Positions 42,489 to 55,640 of a DNA stretch of 64,000 bases are shown here, in pieces; within the stretch, counting starts at the first letter, position 1, and each line of letters opens with the position of its first letter. The stretch is from the NCBI RefSeq assembly GCF_040802235.1, contig NC_133157.1, positions 89,266,001 to 89,330,000 of the forward strand. Reading direction: 5' to 3'. Origin of the DNA: Manis javanica. Its lineage: Eukaryota > Chordata > Mammalia > Pholidota > Manidae. The translations under genes were made by a program, and so were the position numbers. The notes beneath the pieces were generated by a model, which was given only the letters and a program-made list of their open reading frames with translations, ran no database searches and was not told the origin of the DNA.

Positions 42489-44735
42489 TTTATATATTTT
42501 GGATGTTAACCCCTCATTGGATATGTCATTGACAAATATATTATCCCATACTGTAGGATGCCTTTTTGTTCTGCTGATGGTGTCCTTCGCTATACAGAAG
42601 CTTCTTAGCATAATGTAGTCCCATTTGTTCATTTTTTATTTTGTTTTTCTTGCCCAAGGAGATTCATTCAGGAACAAGTTTCTCATGTTTATATTCAAGA
42701 GATTTTTGCCTGTATTTTCTTTTAAGACTTTTATGGTTTCATGACTTACATTCAGATCTTTGATCCATTTTGAATTTACTTTTGTGTATGAGTTCAGACA
42801 ATAATCCAGTTTCATTCTCATGCATGTAGCTGTCCAGTTTTGCCAACACTAGCTGTTGAAGAGGCTGTCATTTCCCCATTGTATGTCCATGGCTCCTTTA
42901 TTGTATATTAATTGACCGTATATGCTTGGGTTTATATCTAGGCTCTCTAGTCTGTTCCATTGGTCTATGGGTCTGTTCTTGTGCCAGTACCAAATTGTCT
43001 TGATTACTGTGGCTTTGTAGTAGAGCTTGAAGTTGGGGAGTGAGATCCTCCCAGCTTTATTCTTCCTTCTCAGGATTGCTTTGGCTATTCAGGGTCTTTT
43101 GTGGTTCCATATGAATTTTAGAATGATTTGCTCTAGTTTGTTGAAGAATGCTGTTGGTATTTTGATAGGGATTGCATTGAATCCATAGATTGCTTCAGGC
43201 AGGATGGCCATTTTGACAATATTACTTCTTCCTTTCCATGAGTACAGGATGTGTTTCCATTTATTAGTATCTTATTTACATTCTCTCATGATCGTCTTGT
43301 AGTTTTCAGAGTATAGGTCTTTCACTTCTTTGGTTAGGTTTATTCCTAGATATTTTATTTTATTTTTATGAAGTTGTGAATGGAATTGTTCTCCTGATTT
43401 CTCTTTCTGCTAGTTCATTGTCAGTGTATAGGAATGCTAAAGATTTCTGTGTATTAATTTTGTATCCTACAACTTTGCTGAATTCAGACATTAGATCTAG
43501 TAGTTTTGGAGTGGATTCTTTAGGGTTTTTTATGTACAATATCATGTCATCTGCAAACAGGAACAGTTTGACTTCTTCCTTGCCAATCTGAATGCCTTTT
43601 ATTTCTTTGTGTTGTCTGATTGCCGTGGCTAGGACCTCCAGAAATATGTTGAATAGAAGTGGGGAGAGTGGGCGTCCTTGTCTTGTTTCCAGTCTTAAAA
43701 GAAAAGCTTTCAGGTTCTTGCTGTTAAGTATGCTGTGTCTGTAGGTTTGTCATATATATGGCCTATATAATGTTGAGGTACTTGCCCTCTATACCCATTT
43801 GTTGAGAGTTTTTGTTATTAATAGATGTTGAATTTTTTCAAATGCTTTTTCAGCATCTATGGAAATGACCATGTGATTTTTGTCCTTTTTGTTGATGTGG
43901 TGGATGATGTTGATGGATTTTCTAGCATTGTACGATCTTTGCATCCCTGGAATCAATCCTACTTGATTATGATGGATGATATTTTTGGTGTATTTTTGAA
44001 TTTGGTTTGCTAATATTTTGTTGAGTATTTTTGTATCTATGTTCATCAGGGACATTGGTCTGTAATTTTCTTTTTTTGTGGTGTCTTTGCCTGGTTTTGG
44101 TATTGGAGTGATGCTCACCTCATTGAGTTTAGGAGTACTCCATCCTCTTCTACTTTTTGGAAAACTTTAAGGAGGATGTGTATTAGATCTTCACTAAATG
44201 TTTGATAAAATTCAGTGGTGAAGCCATCTGGTCCAGGCATTTTGTTCTTAGGTAGATTTTTGATTACCAATTCAATTTCCTTGCTGGTAATTGGTCTGTT
44301 CAGATTTTCTGTTTCTTCCTTGGTCAGCCTTAGAAGGTTGTGCTTTTCTAGAAAGTTGTCCATTTCTTCTAGGTTATCCAGTTTGTTAGCATATATGTTT
44401 TCATAGTATTCTCTCATAATTTTTTGTACTTCTGTGGTGTCCATAGTGATTTTTCTTTTCTCATTTCTGATTCTGTTTATGTGTGTAGCCTCTCTTTTTT
44501 TCTTGATAAGTCTGGCTAGGGGTTTATCTATTTTTTTGTTTTCTTGAAGAACCAGCTCTTGCTTTCATTGATTCTTTCTATTGTTTTATTCTTCTTCATT
44601 TTATTTATTTCTGCTCTAATCTTTATTATGTCCCTCCTTCTACTGACTTTGGGCCTCGTTTGTTCTTCTTTTTCTAGTTTTGTTAATTGTGAGTTTAGAT
44701 TGTTCATAATGGATTGTTCTAGTTTCCTGAGGTAG
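42489..44735 (-). mobile_element. Older L1 ORF2 fragment
   Basis: Aligns with 37090-39300 of the young L1 with many changes. Encoded pieces include [21 protein letters not shown] (42417-42632), [20 protein letters not shown] (42636-42821), [15 protein letters not shown] (about 43820-43860) and the reverse-transcriptase N-terminal part (44115-44444: NKMPGPDGF). Many stops. Truncated at both ends. Confidence 0.85.
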
Positions 44736-46985
44736 ATATAAACTGAATTTTTACCCTGAAGGAAATTGAAATACTCGCTAGCCTGAACCTTTCTTGAGGC
44801 AGTAGGGAAAAAGAGGAACTCCAGAAAACCGATAAACAGGAAAGCTGTGGTGACAAGCCTAGGGCAATGGAACTCAAGCTAACCTAGGATCTGTGGTTAC
44901 AGAATGAAAGGGAAGTGTTAGGAAGTGGTAGAGTGTACATCTCATTATATCACTAACAAAAATGCACAAGTGGCAGAAAGAAAATGGCAGAGTTCTTAGG
45001 AAGCTTCCTTATGTTCTATACAGTCAGGACATATCATGAGTTAGAACTGACTTGCCTCAATTTTATTCACCAAGAGGAAGACTGACAGTCGACAGATTAT
45101 TTCCCAGTTTTCAGAAAATCATAGGCCACCGTACATACACAAACAAACATAGACCCAATGGCAAAAAATATAAAAATGGAGACTTTAAGACAAAAATCAT
45201 ATAAAAAAATGGTAGAACTAAGTCTAAGCATTCTTTTCATGTCAATAAATGTAAATAGGTGTAATGAAACATAAAGAGAAAAATGAACCCATTCCCTTTA
45301 AAAAATAGTTCAAAGTGAATAAAAGAAGAGAACCAACCATGTGCTGTCTGCAGCCCTGGAGACTAAGAGCACAGGGTGCACAGCATGCAGATGGCCCTGG
45401 CGACATCAGCCAGGAGGCCATCAAAGCAGAATCAGGGGGAAGGCAAAGCAGGAGGTACATTGCTTGGCAAATCTCTGGGCACCAAATGCAGAGCCTCAGA
45501 TTTTGGAAAACACAGAAAAGACAAGTTAGCTCCTGATGTGGGGACGTGAATTCCTCTTGCTGGGCTGTTGGGGGCTAGGCTTGAGCCACCAGGGTGGGAT
45601 GGGGGAAATCCATGAAGTGGCTTGATGAAACTCAACATGGTGTTCAAAAAAAAAACATGGGTCTAACACGGAGATCCTTCTGCTAGACCAAGTCAACAAA
45701 ATGGGACTTACTATTTAGCCTAAATGTAGTTTCAACCTCTCCCAGAAAAGTAGTCAGTCAGGAATTTTCTGGTCAACATATAAGAGTGTTTGTCACGTCT
45801 GCCCTCCCCATTCCCCAAAGGAAGATGAAATATTCCACGTAATGAGACCATTTTTGTCCCCACATGAAGGTGACCTCAGTCCAAAGAATTCTCTTCTCTG
45901 TTTGTGACAGTTTGGACCCTGGCCTCCTCTCACACACATAGATATCATTGCAGTGTGCATAGTATGACCTTCCAGGATGCTAACTAAGTGTACCCACACC
46001 ACACCGCTTGATGTACAGACAACCATCACCTCTTTTCTGCACGTATCCCCTGCTGTAGAAAAGGCATCTAAGTTGTTTCCAAAAAAGGGAGCTTTGGAGC
46101 CATCACTCAGAACTTTCTCTCTGACCTCCTGGGCCATCCGGCTGGCCACAGCCTTCAGAAGCCTCAGTGAGACATGAATGAACTATGGGTCTTAAATAGA
46201 ACAGCTGTGTTGATTACAGACCACAGTGAGGAGGGCTCAGGGGAACCTCATTTTCTATCCTGGACTCACTTGTCCTCATGGAGGGCTCCTGCGCACAACC
46301 TACTAGCCTCTACAGGTGGGTGCAGGAGTTATTTATGAGGTAGGTAGTCTTTTATCAGGTGAGGCAAGACTTTTACTGATGGGGTGTCTTCGGGCACTAG
46401 GCAGGTATGGTCCCCAGGCCGCATCCAGTTTCAGAGTGGAGGTGCCCAGCTGACTGGCTGATGTCAGGAGACCACACCTACACCTTTACTATGGGGGGAA
46501 CCGAGGCCAAAAGCTGGGTGCTGAACCCTGCCTTAAACACTGCCATCTACAGATTTATCAGCGGATGCTCACTTCTCTCTTTCCTTATTGGAAACCTCAG
46601 CAATGGAATCATTTGTTAACCCATTTCAACTGAAACCAATTTCAGTTTGGGTGGGATGCTTTGGCTAAGAAATGGGTTAAAGCTACCATTCTGATATAGA
46701 ACGTTTTATCACTGCAGGCAGGCTCACAACTGGGCAGCAACCCCCAGTGACTACAGGGAGTGAGCCTCAGCTTTCCCGTTCTTGTGTGTGTGAGCAGCAG
46801 GCAAGACAGCAAGGCTCCAGCTCTGGGGTTCAGAGGAGCCTTACAATCCATCCAGTACTTACTTTGCAGTAAGAGAATTGCTTTGCCTGAGTCCACTGCA
46901 TCATTATGTGGGAACAGGTGTTGTACTCTGGGTTTGTAAGGACCCTTGTGCAGAAATCTCTGGTAGAGAAGCCTAGTTACAGAGG
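44736..46985. other. Mostly unique DNA with one L1 scrap
   Basis: A short old L1 fragment on the plus strand lies at about 45090-45265 (ATGGTAGAACTAAG and CAATAAATGTAAATAGG blocks match an ORF2 start). Frames of 70-120 codons around 45300-46620 overlap on both strands and have no domain. Confidence 0.45.
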
Positions 46986-46990
46986 ACACA

Positions 46991-47489
46991 TGTAGTGGCA
47001 CACTGTGGATAAAATGAGAGTTCCTGTGGCCAGGATTCTCACCTGGCCCTGGTTGACTAGCTCACTGCACACCTGTGGGCAATACATGGCTGTTGACTCT
47101 ATATAAAGAGCTCTGCCCAGTGTTCTGTGCATGACACGGTGGCAGGACTGCAAGGCTGCAAGAGAGCAGAGGCTGGAGTGGTGGCAGCGCTGAGGGCAGA
47201 GGCCCAGAGGACAGCTGTGTCGGCCGACTGTGCAGAGAGGTCCAGAGGACAGCTGTGTGGACAGAGGGGCCCAGAGGATGGGCTGTGTAGACAGGGGGGC
47301 CCAGAGGCAGAGACTGGCTTGCTGCATGCAGACTCACTCTGAGTGAATGGGATTTTAGCGACTGACCTGCCACCTGGAAATAAAGTTGAGTATAACCCTT
47401 TCACCCCAAAGAACATTTTGCTGTCAATTCCTTTGGTCACACTGAATCCATAGCAAACTTTCCCAGGGCTGAAACCCATTGGCAAGACA
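46991..47489 (+). mobile_element. Solo LTR, ERV3/ERVL-like
   Basis: Starts TGTAGTGGCACACTG and ends about GGCAAGACA. Contains CTATATAAAG (TATA box at 47100), AATAAA at 47379-47384 and the downstream GTCAATTCCTTTGGTCACACTGAAT block I remember from ERV3-type LTRs. A CA repeat at the right edge hides the target duplication. There is no internal retroviral sequence beside it. Confidence 0.7.
47195..47320. repeat. ~30-bp tandem repeat inside the LTR
   Basis: CCAGAGGACAGCTGTGT-like units start near 47202, 47231, 47268 and 47299, about 30-37 bp apart, with CAGAGGGGCCCAGAG junctions. Confidence 0.7.
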
Positions 47490-48770
47490 CACACACAGAA
47501 ACGTGCTGCAAGGGCGTATAAATGATTTTGTGCAAATGTGCGAAGTAGACTGCTTTCACCTCATCTGCTCTTAATGGCCCATGACACATAGACCCATTTC
47601 CTTCCCAAGTTTCTTTCCAGAGAAGATGCCCAGCAATCACATTGCTATCTGAACTAGTAATGCCACCTTGGAGTTACATAGCAATTTCCTATGAGCAGCT
47701 AAAATAAATGTAATGTTTCATGTGTCACAAGAAAACTCACTTTGCTGGCTGCACAGCAGTTGTGGTGATCTTTGCTACTACTTTAAACATAAGAGATCTG
47801 AAACCACGGAGAGTCAGCTGGTGGCAGCCAATGGGGACACAGCTCCTGGTCTGGTGCAGCAGGTTTGGGGAGCTAGCTCTGAGGATTCTGGGTATTTGCT
47901 TTGGGGATCCACTGGGCCCAAATGCAGTTCACCCACAGCCCGCCTGGGCTCTCCATCAGCAACAACCATGTGGCCCTTTCCCACATCCCAGTGAGCCCCA
48001 GTTATTTTTCTTTTAAAATTTTGTCAGTGGTTTTGCATAAGTAAGGAGTGTCTCATTACCATCCTAATAACAGCTCAGATTTCACACCTTTTTCTCAACT
48101 CTGCTTTGAAAAGCAGGATTTTTTTTAAAGCTGATTAGCATTCAAAATCTGTGTTAATGGAAATGACTGGAATTCCAGAACCCAACAGCCATCTGGATGC
48201 TGTTCAGTAACATGAGAGTGGTTGTTGCTTTAGCAGAAAGAATGTGTTCAGTTAATAACACCAGTGAGCAGTCCTAGGACCTGGAAAGACGGCCAAAAGC
48301 TGTGTTTCTTTCATATTTTCATTTTTGTGAGGTTCCACATTTTATGAGGTTCATATTTACTTTATGAATGTGAGCGTTTGGTATTTCCCGGCAGTGAACA
48401 TTTTATGTTCTGAAGCTTTTCCTACCCCAGTATGTCTCCTTTTTAGAGGCAGCCTTGAGAGCTGTAGCTGACAAGTGCGTGCCAACGTCATGAGTCACGA
48501 CAGAGGCCTGATGCCCTCAACAAGTGCTCAGTTGAACATGACAGGATTCAAGAGGAATGAGCTGGCCTCCTCCACAGTCTCTCTGCACCCCTGCACCTCT
48601 GGGGTATCTAGTTGCTTCATTTTGAGCTATGTAAGTCCTCTGCACTCTGGTCAGTAAATGAGGAGCCCAGAGGGAGGCTCCCACCAGTTGTTCCTGCTTC
48701 AGAAAATCTTGCTTGGCAGCAGCTGAGTACAATAACAAGCTATACCTCTCCTGACCGGCTCCTTCTCTGC
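47490..48770. other. No recognised feature
   Basis: Unique-looking sequence; overlapping frames of 93-98 codons near 47713-48016 show no domain. Confidence 0.4.
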
Positions 48771-48774
48771 ACAG

Positions 48775-48925
48775 GCATTGCAGTAAGCATTTGTACTACC
48801 TCATTCAAGTTTCACCACCATTATCATCTCATTTTACTGATGGGGAAACCAGGTACAGAGAAGTTAAGTAACTTTCCCCAGAGCCACACAGCTAGCAAGA
48901 TGTAGAGCTTAACCACTGTGCTTGA
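48775..48925 (-). mobile_element. MIR SINE
   Basis: CTCATTTTACTGATGGGGAAACC, AGAGAAGTTAAGTAACTTTCCC and GCCACACAGCTAG are the MIR core read on the minus strand. Confidence 0.85.
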
Positions 48926-50700
48926 AAGTCCTCCAAGCACATTTGATCTTCCTTCAGCATAACTGGCATTTGAAATATCAGTTTCTCTTATCTTCTCCAT
49001 CACCCATGAGTCTCAAGGTAGGTGAGTGGACCTGGGAAATGTGTGTAGCTAAAAGGATCCAGAAGAATAAAGAATCTTATGGAGGTTTGGTAACATTAAA
49101 AGTAGCATCCAGAAATATCTAGAAGATTCTAGAAATAAAGGGATATTGAACCTGTTTCTTATAGATTTCATGACTTTCTTACTAGGACCACTTCCACCAA
49201 GGAGGGGGTTAGAGGGAAAGAAACTCATGATGTTGCAGGACATTCACCTGTAAGGCAAGGCTATTTCCACTTACTAACTGGCCTTTCTTTTTAGAAGGAG
49301 TCTCCTGGACCAACCATAATTAAAGTGAAAATGTTCCCAGCTTTGAAAAATTCAGGCCATGATTACCTATTTCTATTTCCTTAGCTTTGCAGAGTAAATC
49401 AATCAGCTAGGAAATAGGACAATTTTTATTTTTGAAAATGAAAATGTTACTTGATGTTAAAAGGCACATGTGCTTTAAACCCAAGATGGAGGCAGCCGCT
49501 GCCTTTCTGTGGCTTTCTTGACATTTCCGTGAAGTCAGCTGGAGCTTGGTCCTGGGCACAGAAGCAGGCTTTTATACCAGTTGGAGCTGCAAACTGAAAA
49601 GGAATATGGGACACCTCCTGGTTTTCCTGTTCTCTTAATGCCTAGAAAAATGCCACATGCTAAAAATAAAAAAGATGGCATAAAAGCTTTTGACTAAGAA
49701 GGGAGACCAATGTCAGGTATAAAACCATGCTGGGATGGAAATAGGTCATCCCAGTCTGTTTACCTATGCATCTGCTTAAGTTGAACTAACAAAGGTATTT
49801 TTTTTTCTGAATAAAAAATAAGTATGTTTTGGTTTCTTTCACAAATCAAAACTCAGCTGTGATTTTTACTGGCTTCCAAACTACCAGTAAAATTAACCAT
49901 TTTCATTCTGAAACAACCTAATAGGGTGAAAGTAAGAATTAAATCAAATAAATTAATTTATGTAATTAGAGCATTTCAAATGCAAATGATGATGCTAGAA
50001 AATTAAAATAAGCAGATACCTAAGATGATATTATTTTTTACAGAATTTTACTTAACACACACTCACACTCAAATAACTATACATAATCCATTGTCTTTCT
50101 TTAAAAGTAATTTCTTTTTCATGTCTCCTTTAGAAATTACTAGTAAATGATTTTACCTGTGGAATATAAAAAGATTTCCTAAATAGTAATTCCTTCCTAA
50201 ATAGTTCATTCCTTTCAGTTACACTGCCAACCTGTAACACTTACGATTTACAATCCAACTCAATTTAAATATTTATTAGATTCATCAACTTCTTTTTACT
50301 AGTTACTGTTCTTGAAGCAATTCTCCCTCTGTTTAGGGTAATGTGACAGGGCTGTAAAACTTTAGTCATCTGAGCAGAGAAGCATCTTCTAGAGTTTGTG
50401 ACCCTATGACTTTTCCAGAACAATTAGAATGGCAGCCATCAACCAGAGGTCATTTTCATTAGGAAAACAGAGTTGGTTGATTTATTCAGCATGAGCTCTC
50501 ACCTCAGCACTTCGGTGACATCGGTTAGGGAGAGTTAGGAATTCCTTCTTCTCCCCAAACTCTATAACAGAGTAGTTGTCCCAAAGGCAGGTGAACCATG
50601 TGTAGTTCCTCCCCTCAAAGTGTTTTCCCAAATGGGACATCTAAATAGAGCTTATATGAAAGTGCATATAAATGAGATATGCATATGCAGTGTGTGTATC

Positions 50701-50733
<33 letters not shown>

Positions 50734-51049
50734 CTATAGACACAGACAACTGTGGAGAGAGGAAGGCAGACAATTTGCAGATTTTCCTGCAAGAGAAGCA
50801 CAGAATCCCTGGAAACCACACAAGTTCTCGGATCGCCCAAGGACAGTTGACATGCATGGAGCTTGAGTCTTATCCTACCCACCTTGTTCTCGCAGAAAGC
50901 CTGTGGGCATCCCTTTGCTCCTCCTGCCTCACAGATGAGGACACTGTGGGAGAAGAGACCTGGTCATAGCGGGAATGGAAGAGCCAAGCTCCCGGTGGGA
51001 AGCAATCTACCCAGACAGACACTCGTGTGACCTAACCAAGTGAAGAATG
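48926..51049. other. No gene seen
   Basis: Contains only a TG dinucleotide repeat (50702-50733). AT-rich to about 50500, then rising GC. Confidence 0.4.
50702..50733. repeat. (TG)n microsatellite
   Basis: TGTGAG interruption, then an uninterrupted run of about 13 TG units. Confidence 0.9.
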
Positions 51050-51195
51050 GCTCCTGCCTCAGTTTCCTCATCTATAAAATAGGAATAATATTACCAGGCA
51101 AAAAGGATTGTTATACAACTGAGTGAATTAAACTGAGTTGATATCTGTAAAACACTGAGATCCACGCTTGGCACAGAGGAAGCACCTTTTCCACG
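51050..51195 (+). mobile_element. MIR SINE
   Basis: CTCCTGCCTCAGTTTCCTCATC, ATAAAATAGGAATAAT, TTGTTATACAACTGAGTGAATTAAA and CTTGGCACAGAGGAAGCAC follow the MIR 3' half. Confidence 0.85.
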
Positions 51196-53189
51196 AAAGG
51201 AATGGCAGGTGGATGGAGGTTACCCTGTGGGGCCCACATGCTGTGGTGCCTCCCAAAGGCCAGAATAGTTGTGAGGCAGGATGATGGATGGGTAGTTATG
51301 CTTGGGAATCAACTTTATCCCTTCAGTCTGTGACCAGATGCTAGCCCCTGGACTTTGTGGAAATGCCTGCAGGCACAGATGATTATCAAGACAAGCTGCA
51401 CCCTGGCCACACAGCCGCCAGAGGAGCTTTGGTTTGCCCTGTGGGCATTTTGGTCCACACAGCCTCTTGCCCCATTTGGGCAACTGGGGCTAGCTGTCGC
51501 CTTACCTGGTGTTTCTCTCTCCATCTTCCCTGGCCACTGCCTCTTCCTTGCATGGTGGCTCTCGCCCTTGACTATGCGTCAGAGTCATTTGGGGAACGGC
51601 TGGGACCCCACCCTGAGTTCTGGTGGGCAGGTGTGGTAGGGTAGAGAATTTGCATTCCTGTCAAATTCCAAGACAAGGGTGGTACCGCTGCGGGTGAGGG
51701 CCTCAGGGGAGGCCAGGCGTTCCCACCATGGAGGTGCAGGAGAGGCTGCCTGGGTGGAGAGCCGGCTCCTCTTTCAGGCCCTGCAGAGAAAAGGCTGCAA
51801 ACAGCACACCTTCTCTTGACACGCTGATAGCTTCCTGCAGGGACCTTGCCTGTGAGATTGGTCCAGAGACCCAGCGGGGCGAGGCGGTGACCCAGTCCTC
51901 TGCAGCTGGACCCCCACCAACTCAGAGCAGCTAGACGTTTCTCTAGCACCCAGCCAAGAACTGACATCACTCTTCGTAAAAATTCTCACACGAAGATGGA
52001 AGGAGCTTCAGGGTGAGTGTCTGGCTTCCACAAATGCACCTCTGGCCTGGCAATCATGACAATCAGAACCTGAGGCACCATGTCCCAGATGCTGCTGCCT
52101 TTCATTCCTGTCCCTCCCTTGAGAAGCGAAGATGTGCCCAAGTCTGGCTTTCCAGCAGACCCGTGGGAAAACCCCTCTGCCCCATGAGTTTCCTGACATG
52201 GGGGTCCCGCGCTGTCCCCGAAGGAGGTATCCTCTTCTCTGCCAGGGCCCGGCCCCTTGTGAAGCACAGGGCAAAGGTCAGAGATAGCACCGACTCCCTA
52301 CTGGTGGCCGGCTCAGGCCTTGGTCCACTTATTTGACTCCTGCTGCATCGATTTCCCACCCTCCGCCTCCACAACATGGAAATCATATGGGTGCTCCTGG
52401 TGAGGAGTAAGTGAATCAGTGGCTGCACAGCAGGGGCTATGGTGAGGCACTGGGGGGCACCTACCCTTGCAGGGTTTGCTGGGTCAGAGGAAAACAGATG
52501 GACAGACAGGCGCAGGCTCTGGGGTGAGTAGCCCATGCTCCTGACCAGGGCCCACTGCTGCTTGTTAAGACCCCAGCTTCTGACAATTCTGTTTGTCATC
52601 CTGGGGCACAGCCTCCCCTCCCGCTGGCATCCCACTGCCTGGCATCAGCCCTGGCTGCAAGCGTGGGGACACAGCTCACAGGCCCCCTTCCAACTCTCCC
52701 ATGGTCTCACCCACTCCCAAACCAGAGTGCTCCCCAAATGTCACAGGCCCACAGTTTGGTGCCATGTCTGTGTGGGCCTCCCTCAGCAGTTAGACCGCTT
52801 GTGTCCAGGCCTGAACATGGATCCTCCGTGGCCCTGCTCCTCAGATCCCCACCACATTCACCCCCCTCCCCCCAGGGCTCCACGCACACACCTGGGGATC
52901 TTCATCTGTCCTTCACTAGGGCCTATTAGCCCTACCATGACATGGTGAGCACACCCACCTGCCCCTCCCTGCAGCCATCCCCTGTCCTGCCTCCACCTTC
53001 TCTCCTTAGCTTGATCCTGCAAGGCTCCCCAACTCCCTCAGTTGCTCCCCTTTAACCCATTCTTTCCTCAGCAGAGTGACCTTTCAACAGGGCACGTGGA
53101 AACCTGAGCTGTCTACTCCTCGCTCGGCCTTGAGTCTCTGCACCTTCCCTGCGTGCCCCAGGTTAGTCGCCTGGGCTATGGTGTTGAGA
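51196..53189. other. GC-rich unique DNA, no gene confirmed
   Basis: Overlapping frames of 60-177 codons occur on both strands (longest 52102-52635 minus), as expected in GC-rich noncoding DNA. I see no domain and no convincing exon. Confidence 0.4.
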
Positions 53190-53345
53190 GTAAAGCCCAG
53201 CTTTACCATGAACCCCTGTGTGATCTCAGGCACGTGGTTTAACCTCTCTGGGCCTCAGTTTTCTGACCTGTAGAATGGGGACAATAATTGCACTAATTTC
53301 CTGGGATTTTGTGAGGGTCACATGAGATAAGCCAAGTGAAACTGG
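53190..53345 (+). mobile_element. MIR SINE
   Basis: GTGTGATCTCAGGCACGTGGTTTAACCTCTCTGGGCCTCAG core (split here for length: GGTTTAACCTCTCTGGGC) then TGACCTGTAGAATGGGG and TTGTGAGGGTCACATGAGAT. Confidence 0.85.
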
Positions 53346-55224
53346 TGGAGCTGTGTCCCTGAGGGCAGGTGCTCTTCCTCTGCAGGCCCCCCTTTTCAGC
53401 TGTGTCCCAGCCTTGGGTAGCCAGCGCTGTCCTTCTCCTCCCTCTGACGTCCTTTAGCCCCACTCACCCCTGACACTCCCCCAGTCCTTTAGAGGTCCCT
53501 CGACAGGGAGGGTGGTGACCTTTGGCCCTTCAGCGACCCAGTCCCAGCCTCACCCCAGGGTTGAGTCACGGCCTCTCCGCCCTCCAGGGTCCCCCCAGCT
53601 CAGTCAGCTCAATGTGCTTGCCACTCACTCATGTTAAAGAGGATGTCGCAGTTCTCAAAGCACCTTAGTCGAGCTTCCTGGGGGCCAATGCCTGAGCACC
53701 AAGGCCTTGAGCCTTTTCTCACATGTCCTCTGCTTGGCAGAAGAGAGCCAGCAGTGACACATGGTCACCATGGATACGTGTGGCTAAGCAGAGGGAAAAT
53801 GCGAGTCAGAGACACTTCGACATGCCGGAGATGTTGTTCAAAGAACGTGTTCAGGGAGCCCACAGCCACTAACCGGTAATCAATTTTCCAACAGAAAGAC
53901 TGGAAAATCAGAAGACATAGAAATAACACCTTTATTTTCACCTACAGAAAGCCTCCCCACCCTGCCTTTTGTAAAGGTCAGGCTGTGACCTCCTCACAAA
54001 GTTCACAGCCTCTCCTGGGAAACGTGGACAGAAGCTCCCAGCTCAGGGCCAAGGCCTCTGGTTGAGCTTCTCCCTGCCGCCTGCACGTGGGTTTCCCACA
54101 CAGATGCCTTCGGGCCCAGCTGGGCAGCTAGCCAGCCCTGCGCAGTTTCAGAGCCCACATTCTTACTTAATAATCACAGCTTGAGCCAAGTAATGCAAAA
54201 GTGAGTGCCATAAACTCAGGAGAGGACAGGGGACAACTTTAAACACAGATAGTACATCCACACTGAGCAGAAGCAGCTCTATGTCCAAGCAGCCTGGTAC
54301 AGAAGGCTTCCTGGGGGCATGAAGGGTGAAGAAAGGGAGCAAGCTGTATCGGGGTACACTCTCTAGCAAGGAGGCCAACCCCCAGGGACCTGAGACCCGG
54401 GAGCAGGCTGCATCCCGACCCAGGGCCACGGTTGGGTTTTTAGCTCCTGGACGGAGTACGTCCCCCAGAGAGTGGAGAAAGGAAGAGGGGCCCGTGTGGG
54501 AGGAGGCCAGGCTGGCCATGGGGGTGGCAGCTCTGCAAGGGCCCTGGGTGCCACTGTCATCACTGTAGCATTTACCTGCATCCCTGCAGTGTCCCCACGG
54601 GACTGGACGCCACCCAGAAGCAGCTGCTTATGGTGGAGACGTTACTCCCATTGCTGTCAACTGTGTGAAGTGCTCACCTCTGTGTCCCTAGCCACCTGCA
54701 CACGGAAGCAGCGAGCAGCTGTGAAGACCCTGTCCTACTCATTTGTCATGAACAAACATTTATGAGGTCTCCTTTGGCACTGCACGGTGACACCCCCCTG
54801 CGTAACAGGAAGTTTGTAAGATGTGGCTCGCTCCCGAGGGGCTGGCAACTGTGTGTTCTGGGGTCCTCAGCCTCAGGAGCTTCTGGCTTGGGTACATGGA
54901 CTATTCATGATTTTGAAAAAAGAGCAGAAAACTTTGTCAAACATGCCCGTGTCACAGAAATATGAGTCTCAGTGTGAAGGCTTCTCTGTGGAATCAGGGA
55001 CTTATTTTCATCCACAAGTTGGCATTTGCACTCTCTACACCACCAAGTCTGGGATCATAGCAGCGCAATGAAAAGAAATGTATAACATGTTTAGTTTGAG
55101 AAAGAAGTAAGCTGAGCTGCATAAATGTACACAACATAATACGACACAATAAAATAAAAAGGTAAAGGCCCAGCAGAGTGAAGCCGGAGACGGGTTTTTA
55201 AATTACAATAACCTTTGTGTAACT
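53346..55224. other. GC-rich unique DNA, no gene confirmed
   Basis: Short overlapping frames only (up to 118 codons, 54163-54519 minus) with no domain. Confidence 0.4.
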
Positions 55225-55640
55225 TAAGACTTGCCACGTGGATATTTTTAAGTGTTCAGCTTGGTGGCATTAAGTACACTCACACTGCGGTGATACTGTC
55301 CCCACTGTCCATCTCCAGAACTCTCCATCCTGCAAAACTGAAACTCGGTCCCCATCAAACACTAACTGCCCACCCCCTCCCCAGCGCCTTGTCTCCAGCA
55401 TCCTGCTTTCTGTCTCGGAGAATTTGCCGAGAATACATACCTCCTAGAAGTGGAACCACACAGAATTTGTCTTTTCGTGACTGGCTTCTTTCATTTAGCA
55501 GAACGTCCTCAGGTGCATCCCGGTGGAAGCCTGGGCCAGACTGTCTTCCCTTCTTAAGGCCGAATGATGTTTCACTGTATGACTACACCAGCCAGGGCCT
55601 GCTTTCCATTTTACATTACACATTTTAACCTCAATGTGTA
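55225..55640 (-). mobile_element. Ancient L1M 3' end
   Basis: TTGGTGGCATTAAGTACACTCACAC..., CCATCTCCAGAACTCTCC, AAACTGAAACTCGGT, AAGTGGAACCACACAGAATTTG and TTTGTCTTTTCGTGACTGGC follow the old L1 3' UTR and ORF2 end on the minus strand. Confidence 0.8.

Noticed and set aside
52102..52948. Overlapping 177- and 137-codon frames
   Set aside because: Both strands open in GC-rich sequence; no protein family recognised. Probably chance.
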